A stretch of 64,000 nucleotides of DNA from Pseudopyrenochaeta lycopersici (lineage: Eukaryota; Ascomycota; Dothideomycetes; Pleosporales; Pseudopyrenochaetaceae). Each line of letters opens with the position of its first letter. Position 1 is the first letter of the stretch. Positions 34,742 to 46,418 of the stretch are shown here, in pieces. Below the pieces are notes generated by a model. The model was not told where the DNA came from. It did not search any database and saw nothing but the letters and a program-made list of their open reading frames with translations. The stretch covers positions 930,001 through 994,000 of the forward strand of contig NHZP01000012.1 in NCBI GenBank assembly GCA_003313425.1. Reading direction: 5' to 3'. The translations under genes were made by a program, and so were the position numbers.

Positions 34742-36777
34742 CTAGGCCTGCTCAATATGGCTCCAGTCCAGTGTAAAACCGAAGGCCATAGTACGTTGCG
34801 CTGGTCTCGCGACAGGCATCGGCTGACGAGGCATGATAGGTGTACTGTCTCCAGTCTGGTGAAGCGGACTAAAATTCATCATTCTCGATGGACCCACGCC
34901 GCCATCAAGACTGCAGTGACCCAGGGCCTGCCTAGCTGCGCGGTGCTGTTCAGTGTCGTTGATATCTTCAGCTACTGCAGCTTGTTGCGACTCCAAGTCA
35001 ACAGTCGAACCTACGAAAGGACTTTGTCGACGAGCGGTTACTTGGTCACGTTGTAGTTCTTGCCTTTGACGGTAGGTGAGAAAGAACAGCACTCCGATCA
35101 CAATCGTAAGAGGTATGAGGACGCAAAAGGCTTTGACGATAGGGTGGAGGTCGCTTGAGAGGATTACGACTGCGGGGATGCGACGTTGCTGCACGACTCA
35201 GCGGGGCCAAATGCAGGTCATGAGCTGGTGACGTACCTGGTACCATTGCATGACACGATAGACTTCCCACATGAGAAACAAGAACAGCTTCTTAGAGACA
35301 GTTCGGTCACGTACGAGGACTGCACGCAGAAAACAGAAGCCCAGCGCGGTGTCCGTCATGTAGTCGACCACCAGCGATGTTGTCTTCCCGGTAGCGACAC
35401 CGATTGCTGTCACGACAGCGATGGTATTGAGAGCAGGGTCGAGGGCATCGAGGCAGGTCGGCAGTCCCCTGATGAAGACACTGATGGCCGTTGACACCAC
35501 GGCTTGGATGTTCGCCATCATGTTGATGAATTGATGGGGGCGGTGAAGAGTGATGTAGGTCGCTGATGTCGGTCTGCACACCAGACGTTAGCCATTTCAT
35601 TCGCTCTATGGACAGTCCACTGAGATCCAGGACATCTGCTCGCACCGGTACATCGCTAGGGTATCAACCTCGGGAACTAGAGGCACGCCCACTTACTTCC
35701 TAAAAGATCGCGCAAAGGTCTTGTGAGGATAACAGAGGCCTGCTTTAGTGTGCGATAATGCTGTCAAAGAAGAGCGCCCGAGTAGGACTGGGTGGACGCG
35801 GGACTGGTGACGAGACCAACTCTAGGCCGAACAAGGTTGGGACAGTTTGACCGCTCTCTTTGCCGTCGGCAATGGCATCATGAATGGCACTGACCGCTGA
35901 GCCTGGCATACGAGAAGCGAACAAAATTTTGCTCCACCAAGCCAAACACCCGCCGACCATCCACAAGCCATACAGACCAGCAGTGGCGCTCCTCTTCCAG
36001 CGACATGCATCGCCAACTCCCCCTGATCACTCGAGAACACCTACTACGATACGAACCCAAGCAGGAACAACCTTTGTTTCGACCACTTAGGGCCTTAGTT
36101 GGCGGCATGGGTCGTCTATAGTTAGCTTCAAGACCCACCTGTGTTCGAAGTCAGCAGGAATCGAGCCACTCGCTGTGCTCAATTCGCTGTTAGAGGGGTC
36201 TAACACAGACTGGTCAGAAGACTTTGCGCCCTTTTCACACATATACCGGCGCAGGCCGATATTGACCAGCAAAGGGAAGCCGTGGGAGGGCATATCCTAT
36301 GCTGCCAGTCCCGACGCGAAACCTGGTTAAAATGATGCGGGGAAGGCACTTCGTCTCCTGGCGGAGCAATTTTGTGCCTCAGTAAAGTATTAAGGCATGT
36401 CAGAAGCTCCCTCTCTGAGCAATATTGCCTGCCGCTGGAAGAAAACCTGCTTGAAGCAGTCACTGAAGACGCTTGCGAGGTCAACGTCATCCACTTTTAG
36501 TGGGGTTGAGAAGCCCCTGTACAAGAGCACGCTGTCCAATAAAGACGATAAGCTGCCCGCGAATGGTATTGCCATCAGGCTGGAAGCGGCATAGAGAGCT
36601 GCAATGGATGGCTGGCATTGAAAGGTGTTGGCGGAGGACCCGCTGGCTGCATGAGCTAGCGTGAAACGAGGACGCCAGCAGCTCAGCCATCGGCGCGAAA
36701 AAAGGCAAAGAGAGCGTCGCTCCTTCTGCAGAGCCGGTGCTCACGAGCTTTTCGAATTCTCCGTTCCAGGGCGACAT
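34742..36777 (-). CDS. Many-exon membrane protein of unknown function
   Basis: Phase-consistent splicing supports five 3' exons: 35817-35993, 35697-35760, 35582-35635, 35237-35502 and 34742-35188. Introns are 48-79 nt, with one perfect GTAAGT donor. They encode GLYGLWMVGGCLAWWSKI, then TVPTLFGLEL, a short segment LKQASVILTRPLRDLLG, LSGLSIERMKWLTS, a hydrophobic LNTIAVVTAIGVATGKTTSL, an amphipathic KKLFLFLMWEVYRVMQWYQ and a final helix VLIPLTIVIGVLFFLTYR before a polar tail. Further exons to about 36.8 kb are likely (open stretches around PSIAALYAASSLMAIPFAG and DPSNSELSTASGS), but I could not fix their borders, so the 5' limit is a guess. I do not recognise the family. It is transcribed away from the C2H2 regulator and may share its promoter. 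Confidence 0.5.
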
Positions 36778-36928
36778 CGCAAATCGAGTTTTCCACCTTT
36801 CAACTTACCTTATAGTTACCGCAGTCTGCGGTCTTGCGCAGTTTCCGGAACTGCTTACATCACCGAGATTTGGCGCGTCTCCGAAGGCTACTCACACGAC
36901 AAACAGAAGTATGAGGAAGGTCTCAACC

Positions 36929-38481
36929 ATGGAGAAGAGCAGGGGCCGAGGCTCATGCCATTTTGATGCCGACTTTGAGGCCAATTCTGAGAGATGTCTC
37001 CAGCGCAAGACACTGAAGCGTTCACGACAACATGGTAGTACACAAGACGGGTTGCGACTATTCGCGTGCCCTTTTGCTAAGCATGACCCTTCTGTTGTTT
37101 CCCGATCGTGCTTTCTGGGGTGGCAGTCCATCGCCAGGCTGAAGTATGTATTTTATGCCCCTCATCCACGCGCAATGACCACCAACAATATGAACAGAGA
37201 ACACTTGAGTCGCAGGCACAATCCTCCTCCCGCTGGAACGCCAAACTCCAAGAAGTCTGTTTTGACGGCCTCTTGTAAGCATATGGGACCAAGCGCAGCC
37301 GCTGCATCGAAGTGTGCAGCTTGTAATGTGGATGGCCCACGGCTCAGCAAAGAAACATGCGAAATGTTGAGATGTAGAAGTCCGGACTCGCCAGAAACTT
37401 GGACGCAGATCTATTGGAAGATCTTTCCCGACGCTACACATATACCCTCACCATGTCAGTCAACAAGTACCGTGTCCTCATTCTGATCCACGTAGGCTAA
37501 TGCCCCACAGTCATTGAACATCATGGTCATCTATGTAAAACTCCCAAGGACTCCGTCCGCGGGTTCTCGCGAATACTGTGCGACGGCCTTGACGACCTCC
37601 TCGACAGCCTTCCCGATAGCCTTTTCAACGATCTACTTCGATGCACCGATAAAAGTCCCCGCGCAGCCCTCGGCCGACGTTTTAGCGATTACATCCAGAG
37701 CAAGGAGCATACATATATGGACAAGGAACAGGACAAGAAACCAAGTAGTTCAATCGCAGAGCAGGTGGAACCGGACTCGACGCCGTCAGAGCGGGGCTCC
37801 AACGATATGATCAGCAGCGGGGATCTCGTTCAGACGCCTGTCGTAGGCATAGGAGTCGGCAACGCGCAAGACTCTCTCTTTATGGCACCACCCGAGCCGC
37901 TGTTCGCAAACCCTTTCCCATTCTTACTGGAGGTTGACTGGACATCTGCTGAGCCATTAGGCTCCAGTTCGGAGACAGCATCCGAGGGTACTGTTGCTAC
38001 GTGCCAACACGTGCAACATGCACAGTTTCCATCATGTTCCCTAGACCGCTGTGGCATCCCGCCTCTCGTGGCATCAACAACTGCTAGCCAGCCGATTGTT
38101 GACACGGACATGCTTGACTTGCTCTCTTCTCAAAACTCCTTGCCAAACAGCTTCATTGATACCACTTCGCCAATCCCAGGAATGTCGACGAGTTCGAATC
38201 TATGCCCAATGTCGAATACTATTCCGCAAATCTACCCACCGGACAGACAGTGCGAGAGTGACTCAATGTCATATGTTCAATTATTCAGAGCAACCCAGGT
38301 TGTAGGAACTGCGCCGCTACAACAACGTGCGTCCAGCACAGCAAGCACATGCAGCTCTGGAAATTCTTTCCCAGATTTCTATAGTATATATGGAGATGAC
38401 AATTCGAGCAGTTTGTCAAGAGACCTGGTTTTCAACCAATCCATCTCAATACCACTGGTGGATTGTGGACAAGGTATGTAG
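36929..38481 (+). CDS. C2H2-type zinc-finger transcription factor (fungal ACPF/KEHLxRxH type), 3' end uncertain
   Basis: Exons 36929-37143, 37198-37454 and 37511-38481 give 480 residues if the stop at 38481 is real. The 54-nt first intron (GTATGT...AACAG) is in frame, but removing it converts a poor sequence into ARLKEHLSRRH and so completes the motif RLFACPFAKHDP...SCFLGW...RLKEHLSRRH known from fungal C2H2-like proteins, followed by WTQIYWKIFPDATHIPSP. The second intron is 56 nt. The rest is a long serine/threonine-rich, disordered region, as in activation domains. A GTATGT donor overlaps the stop, and a downstream frame (38639 on) reads VRDAMSSPPWIPASG, so one or two further exons to about 38.88 kb are possible. 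Probably nuclear. Confidence 0.7.
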
Positions 38482-39895
38482 CGGTCGATTTGTGGGCTCA
38501 ATATACGTTTTCTATACTATATGTTCGGCGCTCCGTTGAAGACACGCGCATGGTCTTCGTTATACTACTTCCTACTCGTATTATCTCAGGCAGTAATCCA
38601 CCCACCATTTTTGATGTTCAATTAAGCCTTGGACAGTGCGTGACGCGATGTCTTCTCCGCCGTGGATCCCAGCGTCAGGGTTTAATGGGGAAAATCTACT
38701 TTTGGCAAGAAGTCCGACAGCGGAGTTGGCGACCAATGCCTGCATCTGTGATGCATACTCGGATCTCCTTCTCAACAAAGTAAGATATGGATTTGCCCAC
38801 GATCCGTGCCATTACGATGCGCCAATTAGATACGTCCTGCTTCTCATTGCTTTCTCCATCTCAGGTGCTAGTGCCAAACCATAAAACATGCTCGTTTATT
38901 TTGTATGATGGGTAATAAATAAAAAGTTGCAGCTATTAGATTAGGATAAGATCTATAGAGTGGTGAACTAATGATTGTTCCTGAGGGCTCGCGGCCGCAG
39001 GGCAGTCGAGGCGTGCGCTTCTCAAATCGGCCGCGCTCCGGCTGAGGTGGGTTTAGTGGTAGCCCGTGCAGTGGCCGAAGGGCTCAAAATACAAGGTGTT
39101 GTTACAGGAGAATATGAGGCTATGCGTTTTCTACAGTGTGATCATGAGATGGCAAAATACGAGATACGTCGTAAGCTCATTGAGAGGCTCTCTTTCTATC
39201 TGAGTGGCGTCGCTTGTGCCAAGGCACTCGAGAGTCATGTGACTGTCCACATCAGCCCGCTACGTCTTCACTTACAAGGTAGAGAAATGATTATCAGGCA
39301 TTCACTTCAGCCTGTGCCTATAGCACCTATATTTTTGGCTTCTACTTCGCTATAGACCCGTCGAATCTCTGACCTCCCTCTTGTCTGTTCGTCACTCTCA
39401 CATTATATACGAGAGGCTCCAGAGCGCATTCCATACTGCTGTCTTATGGAAAATGATACAACCAGTTGCTTCAAGCCCCGAGGGTAAAACAGTAGTGTTT
39501 AGGGAGACGTTTATCACCCTCTGCTACCATAATTTGCTATATGGCAATAGAAAGTGCAGTCTAGCTGTATAAACCTATAGTCATACGGAGCTCTGTTAAC
39601 AATGGCTTAATCTTGTGATTGATTGGATTTATTAAAAACCAGTAGTGTGACAATGGTCTCAATTGAACTTGTGCTTAAGACTATTAGTTCTCTCATAGTG
39701 ACAAATTACTAAAGAGACTCGTTACTAGGATTTCTGGGCGTAATCACAGCTAATTCGGCCTAACAAATCTTAGGTTCTAATCGAGGGTAAATACAAAATA
39801 AATAAAGATACAAATATACAAATGACAAACAGTGAGGTCTAAAGGAATAAAAGATAATAAGTATCATTAAAAAGCGTTGAAGCTAAATGAAGCTA
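38482..39895. other. Mostly gene-free stretch
   Basis: The first 400 bp may hold the last exon(s) of the C2H2 gene. From about 39.4 kb the DNA is AT-rich. A forward frame at 38975-39355 (126 codons) is unrecognised and has no convincing start context. Confidence 0.4.
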
Positions 39896-40918
39896 TTACT
39901 GAACCAAATCCCGGTTTCTCATTGCTTCTCTAGTCCACTCCTCTAACCTGTCTGCAAGCTTCGAATCCTTCGCCGCACCGCTTTGCCACCTTGGCTCCCC
40001 AAACCGCCGGAAAATTTCAAAATAGCTGCCGCTCTGCTCTGCCTGCATATCACGACTCGCCACACAGAATAAACTGGTCCACGAGCCCAGATCGGCTGGC
40101 CACATCAGGCCAAATATACGTAAGACCGAGAAAAAGCTTATAATACCGGAGCCTGACCCCCCCGCTGACGTGGCGAGGTTCGTCTCAACCAGACCTGGAT
40201 GCACAGAGGAAACCCAGATCTCGCCGTCCCCGTTCCGCGCATTGGGAGAGCCGGGGCCGTATTTCTTGTGTAAGGTTCTGGTGTGCAGAATATTGGCGAG
40301 CTTGCTCTGCCCGTACCGTGACCATGGGCCGCTATTTTTAAGCGCAATGTCCTCAAAATTGATGCCGGTCTTGGGTGCGCCCAAGTGGCCCGATGAAGTG
40401 AGGTTGACGATCCGCACGTCGCCGGGAGGAAGCGTTTTGGCGGTACGCAGCAGTAGAGGAAGCAAGTGCTCCGTCAACACCCAGTGCGCGAGGTAGTTGG
40501 TCTGCCACTGGGCCTCGTGACCATCTTTAGTTATTTCGAAGGGCGTCGCCATGATGCCTGCGTTATTAACCAGGCCGTGCAGAGCTGATTCGACGGTGAG
40601 AAAGCGCTCGGCGGCTGCGACAACGCTAGTGAGATCCATGAGGTCCATTTGCAGGAGCTCAATATTGGCCAAGGGGTACATTTTCTTAATATTAGCGATG
40701 GCTGCTATGCCTTTCTCTGGGGACCGAGAACACATGTAAACATGGGCGCCATGTCCTGCTAGGTGTGATACTGTATAGTAGCCTCTGTAGTTTGGTGAGG
40801 TCAGCGGTACAGCTTCACGACGAGAGGGGAGTGGGGAGACTTACATACCGGAATTCCCACCTGTGACCATAAACGTTTGGCCCTTAAGATCGGGCAGAGT
40901 TTTGGGATGGAAAGTCAT
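39896..40918 (-). CDS. Short-chain dehydrogenase/reductase (WW-oxidoreductase / retinol-dehydrogenase-like)
   Basis: Two exons, 40845-40918 and 39896-40784, with a 60-nt intron (perfect GTAAGT donor, CTACAG acceptor), give 320 residues. The intron interrupts the cofactor loop, and splicing restores VTGGNSGIGYYTVSHLAGHG. Further SDR marks are D-L at the end of the second beta-alpha unit (LLQMDLMDL), NNAGIMATPF, a V-N-L-T-S-S-G strand and the catalytic Y-x-x-x-K in SRYGQSKLAN, then VHPGLVETN. The group oxidises or reduces alcohols and ketones of lipids or metabolites with NADP(H). No membrane anchor is evident. It lies alone next to a repeat-bearing intergenic region. Confidence 0.92.
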
Positions 40919-41119
40919 GCTCTCAACGAATATTCACATTAATGTGGGCAAGTGAAATGATGCGGATCGGATAACTCAAAACCTTGGATAGAGTACTATG
41001 ACTTTGATGATAGGAAAAGATGTGTCGAAGACAAGGCTCTACTACGATTTTTATATTGCTCGTGTTGAACAATGTCCACGACAGTTGCGTCTTGGATGCT
41101 ATTCCGAGCATTCCATTCC
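40919..41119. other. Upstream region of the SDR gene
   Basis: AT-rich. Nothing specific beyond the repeat copies that follow. Confidence 0.4.
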
Positions 41120-41526
41120 GTGAGCAAGCTGCATAACGTTTGAGCCAATCATGTCACATTCCACTTGGACATCCTGTAGAGATGGGCCACTAGGAGAAAT
41201 CCAATTGAGCAAGTGAGCCAGCTGCATGAAGCGTAGAGCTTGCTGCAGAAACCCTAGCTACTGTCAAGATTAGCTGTCCTCCAGAATTCGCAAAGTTGCG
41301 TTTTCCAACCAAGTAGTGCATGTCATGTGGTAAGATGGAGCCCCTGATCCTTGTCCATAAGGTGAGCAGGTTGCATGACGCTAGATCTGTTCAAGTTAGA
41401 TACTGTAATAGTTACCAATGGTGTGGTGCCATTTCAATAACCCCTGTCCGCCTGCGCCTCAACTGCAGGCATGCCAATTCCTACTTTCCGGGGTGTCAGA
41501 CTCGTCATTGTGAGCAGGCTGCATAA
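41120..41526 (+). repeat. Four dispersed copies of a 17-bp motif GTGAGCARGYTGCATRA
   Basis: Copies lie at 41120, 41213, 41362 and 41510 (start positions), all in the same orientation, spaced 93, 149 and 148 bp. Two copies also share the following bases (GCGTAGAGCT versus CGCTAGATCT), so this may be a degenerate tandem duplication. The array lies between the SDR gene (-) and the bZIP/DUF3425 gene (+), ending about 80 bp before the latter's proposed start, so a shared regulatory region is possible. Confidence 0.65.
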
Positions 41527-41607
41527 ACCACGTTGGCCGCCCCAAAGAAACTGGAGCCATTCATCACCAATTTCATCATCGCCGCGATTCCAACGTCTGC
41601 TAGCATT

Positions 41608-42654
41608 ATGGTTAATACGTATGAGGCAGAAAATGTCATAGCGCCACGCATTCAGCTTGCGTCAATGCCACAATTGGCCGAGGTGCATACCAGTTCGCCT
41701 TCGACTAGAAAGATGACATGACTTGCTCACCACATACAGGCGATAGGGAGGGAAGACGACTGGACTGGAACTAAGGATGCCGCAGCACGGAGACGGGCAC
41801 AGACTCGACTCAGCACAAGGGCATACCGTAAGTAAGGCGTTAAGGCTTTGCCTTTCCTTTCATCCAAATCAAGAATTAGGAACAGACCGATCGAAGGATA
41901 CCCCATTCCCAAGGCTGACTGTCCAATAGGAAAACGCAAAGCCTTAGCAGAGAAAGCCAGAGCATCCAGTGCAGCAACTGGGACACTGGTCAAATCAGAA
42001 GCGCTAGTGGAGTGCTGGGACATTGAACAGCAATCCGTCTCCATCGTTCCCGCATCCCGTGTCAAGCAGCAGTACAATGCGAGGAATCCCTTGCTGCTAG
42101 GTGAATCTAGAAAAGCGCAGTTCAACGTTGTCTTCCCCCTCTGTTCTGATCATCTCATCACACTGCTCCAATTCAATGCCATGCGCGCCCTTGCTGTCAA
42201 CCGCAATCTGATCTCGGGTATTCTAGTCACGCCACTCGACTGTGATAAGGAAGTTATCCACGTCATCTCCTTCCCTACTAAGCCCGAACTACTCCCTCCA
42301 GCACTCTTACCCACCACCCTTCAGCAAACAGTACCGCACGGCGACTGGATTGACCTGTTCCCCTGCCCTGAGGGACGGGACCGCCTAATTCGGGCCGTCG
42401 GAACATTCGATGAGGACGAACTGTGGGCCGACTGCATCGGCGGGTTGTACGAGGGCTTTCCTGACGACGAGATCGAGCGACGGGGGATCATTGCGTGGTC
42501 TCCGCCCTGGGACATCACGGGGTGGGAGATGTCGGAAGGTTTTCTAAGGAAATGGGGGTGGTTGTTTAAAGGGTTGTCGGGGCCGTTAGAGGCGACGAAT
42601 CAGTGGCGGATAGAAAGAGGAGAGGAGCCATTTGTTCATGATGACTACATATGA
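41608..42654 (+). CDS. bZIP-type transcription factor with DUF3425 domain
   Basis: Three exons, 41608-41682, 41740-41831 and 41874-42654, give 315 residues. The introns are 57 and 42 nt (GTGCAT...CAG; GTAAGG...AAG). Splicing assembles EDDWTGTKDAAARRRAQTRLSTRAYRK-type sequence (about residues 30-56), which corresponds to the W-x-G-x-x-D-x-x-x-R-R-R-x-Q-N-R-x-x-Q-R-A-Y basic region of fungal bZIP/DUF3425 proteins. The C-terminal half is a typical DUF3425 domain: LLQFNAMRAL, TVPHGDWIDLFPCP, DELWADCIGGLYEGFPDDEI, WDITGWEMSEGFLRKWGW and a final E-A-T-N-x-W-R. The normally invariant asparagine of the basic region is threonine 47, and no clear leucine zipper follows. It may be a diverged or non-binding member. 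Confidence 0.8.
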
Positions 42655-43593
42655 CACGCAACTGTTGCACAGTTGCGTTATCCGCTCATTTCTATATCAG
42701 TCGAGCTGTCTGTATAAGCTGTTGTATAGTATTGTTGCATCAGAAATGGTCCACCAGTCTTTCTAGCCTGCAAACGTGGTGTCCCAAAACTGTCATATAC
42801 CGCATCAAATCTTATTGAAATCAACTGTGACAAAGGTGTTCATATTGAAACACGTCGTGAGAGGCTCCGAGCTCCTGGGTCTGTGCGCATAGCTGTGTTG
42901 GTGTATGAAACTTCTTCAGCTACTAGCCGTTGTCCACATTTATAGCTCGCTAGTAATCTCTTTTTTTGTCTTAACTGCCATGGAACGATCATCGTGTAAG
43001 GTTCTGTACTGTAGTGGCATGCTGTTTGCGGGTGATAACAGTGCAATCGCTTGAATAACAGAGTTTTTTTTCGGTTGAAGATCTTGTAAATTATGTCTCT
43101 AATGTATGTGACTACATGTTTGGAGAGTGCTTGGGAAAAGGCACGATTGTTCATGATAACTGAGTTCCATATATTTCCGTTTGAATAGCCCTGGTGCGGA
43201 TGTACACCCCTACCTCGCAATCAGGTTCGGAACAGATTGCCCCTAGATCTAGACCTCTTAGTCGCCAACCAGAGATCCATGATATCTGATATGAGTATTG
43301 TTCGAGCTGAAGCCTCTTCATTTCGCCCTGCTAGTGTTCTTGAACGTTCACAGGAATCTTTGTCTAGCTTTCCTTTATTTTGCTTTACTCTCAAGAGAAG
43401 TGTGTTGTTCAGATTCATAATTCGTTTTATGATGGATTCTGCTTATCGTCATGATTGCTGTCTGTTCTGAGGCCGGGCTATTTTTCAGCTCAGTAGCAAA
43501 CTAGTTTCTTAAAATGTTAATATAGATACAGCGTTCAGAATGAATGGAATTATAGAAAATGCCCCCAGAAATCATTTCGACCCCCGATGCCAT
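42655..43593. other. Intergenic region between convergent genes
   Basis: AT-rich, with no recognised gene. Short frames on both strands look like chance. Confidence 0.45.
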
Positions 43594-45186
43594 CTACCAT
43601 CCCGTCCAAGAACCTCTTATAACATCCACGTCCGGTGCGCTATCATACGGGTACCCGGTAACGAAAGAACCATCGAGCAAAGCAGGATTTTCAGCCCAAA
43701 ATTCTTGCACCTTGGTGGCAGCTTTCAAGAAATTCGCATGGATGTCCGTTCCATTGTCTCCTCGGCATGCACTGGTCAACAATACTCCGTCTCTCTTCCT
43801 CCATTCGCCATCAATCAGCACATGTTTTACGTGTCCAACATGAGAGTGTTGTATAACCGCAGTAACAGCATCGTTCCAACCCAGCATACCCGGCGCCGTA
43901 CCATCAAAAACCGCGATATCTGCCTTTGCACCAACATGAAGAATACCGAGGTCAGGTCGCCGGAGAGCCAACCCACCAGACCTTGTCGCAAGAAGAAACG
44001 CTTGGTTTGCGGATACAGGATTCCGGTTCGGCACAACCCACTCCTCAGTCATCAGACGGCTTAGGATGCGTAGCCGCACGCTCTGCAGCCACATTCGTGC
44101 CTGAGTGATCATGTCCCCGCTGAATGTGTAGTGTGTGCCTACGCTTAGAGCAGTCTGATCCTGAAAGAGGTGTTGATAAGCTGTGTCACGGCCGTGAGAC
44201 ATCTCGAACTCGGGCGCGAGGGCTACGTAGTGATTGAATGTGCGGAGGACGGAGGCGTCGCCCGCCGTGATTGCGGTACCATGCACGAATATGACGGGGG
44301 TTGTGGTGTTCAGAAGAGATGTGCCATTGGGCATTCTAATTTGCGAAAGTAGTGTCGGGCTGTGGTCTAGGCCCATCACCCCGCCGACTGAGTGAGTCTG
44401 GAGAAGTGGAAAGTCGTACTCGCTATCAAGCACTTGGTCAGTCTCGTTGAGTTAACGGTAACATATAGATTTTAGTTACCTCATAAGTTCTGTAACAGCT
44501 TGCACCTCTTCCTGGATTCTGAACGAAAATCTCTCATAGGCAAGACCCAGATTCACAAGGCTGCCATTGAGTCTTCCCTCCCGCATCATAGTCCTGACGT
44601 ACCTAGCTTGATCTAGATACGGCCAAGATGTGAATCCACCAATCGGGAACGCATAGAAACTTCTGATACCACTGTCTCTACTCGCTTGTAGCAAAGAGTC
44701 TGTCACATTCGCCGTGAAAGAACCGGATGCATTATCGACCAATGTCGTTACACCAGCGCTCGTTGCCTCGCATAACCCTACCAGCTCAGAGTAGTACGCA
44801 ATTTCTGGATCATAGATTTGTGAAGCTATGCTACTATTTGTGAATCTAGTTAAGTATTCAGCCAGCACGGCGTTCCCGCCCAAGGCGCGATGGACTGTCT
44901 GCCAGGCGTGGCGGTGCGTATCGACGAACCCCGGAGAAATGATATCACCTTCTGCTGATACACGCTCTGTATTGGAGGGGATGGTGATATTACTGGTTGG
45001 TTCCGATGGGAAGATGGCAACGATTGTAGAGTCGGTGATTAGGAGAGAATGATCGCGCAAAACTTCTAGTGTTCCGGTTGTGTTGTTATAGGATATGATG
45101 GTGCCATGTTCGAAGAGAATAGACTGGCTGTACACCGCATTAAGTAAAATGAATGTGGAAACGAGAGACAATGGCTGGGCCCTCAT
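43594..45186 (-). CDS. Secreted amidohydrolase (ATZ/TRZ-type, metal-dependent hydrolase)
   Basis: Exons 44480-45186 and 43594-44422 are joined over a 57-nt intron (GTAACT...GATAG), which gives ELM-SEYDFPLLQTHSVGG in frame; total 511 residues. A clear signal peptide ends at VYSQ (about residue 20). The metal motif T-H-R-H lies in GFVDTHRHAWQTVHRAL; later candidate ligands are the histidines in LLQTHSVGG and IFVHGTAITAGD. The C-terminus has the ADIAVFDG and HVLIDGEWRKRDG elements of the urease/deaminase superfamily. At the last metal-ligand position, where relatives as I recall them have a G-x-D-T-H type sequence, this protein reads SVGTHYTFSGD, so the aspartate seems lost. Extracytoplasmic; substrate unknown. 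Upstream lies a TATA box. Confidence 0.87.
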
Positions 45187-45244
45187 GATATTGAATAATA
45201 GTTCAAAGCGTCTATGTATACAGCAGAGCTTGCAAAACCTTGAA

Positions 45245-45252
45245 CCCTTATA
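45245..45252 (-). promoter_or_regulatory. TATA element of the amidohydrolase gene
   Basis: TATAAGGG on the reverse strand, about 59 bp before the ATG at 45186. Confidence 0.4.
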
Positions 45253-46418
45253 TCTTCTTCTTCATTTTCTCATAACAGTCTTCACTCTAGGATACAGCCT
45301 GGTATGTCCGATGCACTCGAGCATAGCCAAGCCCCTGTTCCTGGGCATTGTGGGCCGCCCGGTGTTTGTTAGATGTCGTGCAGAATTCTCGGGCCCGAAT
45401 CGTCACACCAAACTTTTACGTTAATTTCACCCGTCTTAAATCCGAGAGTGACTGGCACAACCTTGTGTCTTGAGTGCTTTCTTCTAATAACGCGCCTCTT
45501 ACCCAAACAAAAAGCTTAGAATGTGGATCCAAACTTGTCTTTTCTAGTCAATTCTATTCTTGCACATTTATTGAAGGGTAGACGAACAATTAACATGACT
45601 GCGCCTCACCAGCCTGAAAATCCACCATATAGGGGTACACGGATGGCTATGTGTGAGCGTATATGTCTGTTTGAAGTGGTTATAGGCAATGAATCTGCTA
45701 CGCTCTTTCATTGAAGCCGCTGCTGTTGTTCAACTACAATGCGCCAGTGAATGTTAAATCCAGAGGTGACCTGTATGCGCGACAGAGAAGAGATTACCGG
45801 TCCGTTTTGGTATGGTTATAAAATAGCCTATTAGTCTAGTCATTGCATATTCTAATGGGAAATTAATAATCTCTACTCTTCTAGCTACGAATTTTTCTTG
45901 CCCTGTTTACTCTAAACGCTGCATCGTAGCCATCAAACTAATACATAGATTTCGCTGCAAAATCCATAACTAAAGCGTTAAAAATACGAGGAAATGGTAT
46001 GATCAAGAGACCTGTATGGCTTTCGATTGCATATTTGGTTTTGAAAAAGATGCGTTCGCAGCATATTTTTCTAATACTAAAATTCGAAGGAAGAAGCTGG
46101 GGAGGTTGGGGCGGAGAGCCTGTCTCCGGGGACACCCGACCTCCGACATGCAACAACCCAATGATCCTCACACCGCCCACCTCAGGACCCATTAAATTGT
46201 TTTTCGGGATTCTCCATATAATTTGTCCGTTGTGAAAGTCTGGTAGCGTTCCCAAACATCTTCTTCGCCGGACTTAGGACGAAGGCAGGCGGGGCTCGCG
46301 CCCGCTAAGTAGACAGCGTAATAGTGCAAAACAACCGTGAATTATCAGGATATAATCTACCCTAGAGGCACTCCTAACAATCTCTCGTGATGCCATTTTA
46401 AGCGCTTTACTACCAGCA
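45253..46418. other. Intergenic region between divergent genes
   Basis: Shared upstream region of the amidohydrolase (-) and the extended SDR (+). A cluster of CGG/CCG triplets (CTCCGGGGACACCCGACC at 46116-46133 and CTCCG shortly after) might bind a Zn(II)2Cys6 factor; this is speculative. Confidence 0.4.

Noticed and set aside
34742..36300. RIP-type decay of one long reverse frame (stops read as former CAA/CAG codons)
   Set aside because: Every TAA, TAG or TGA can be explained by C-to-T, so this is not evidence; short phase-consistent introns remove the stops in the 3' half.
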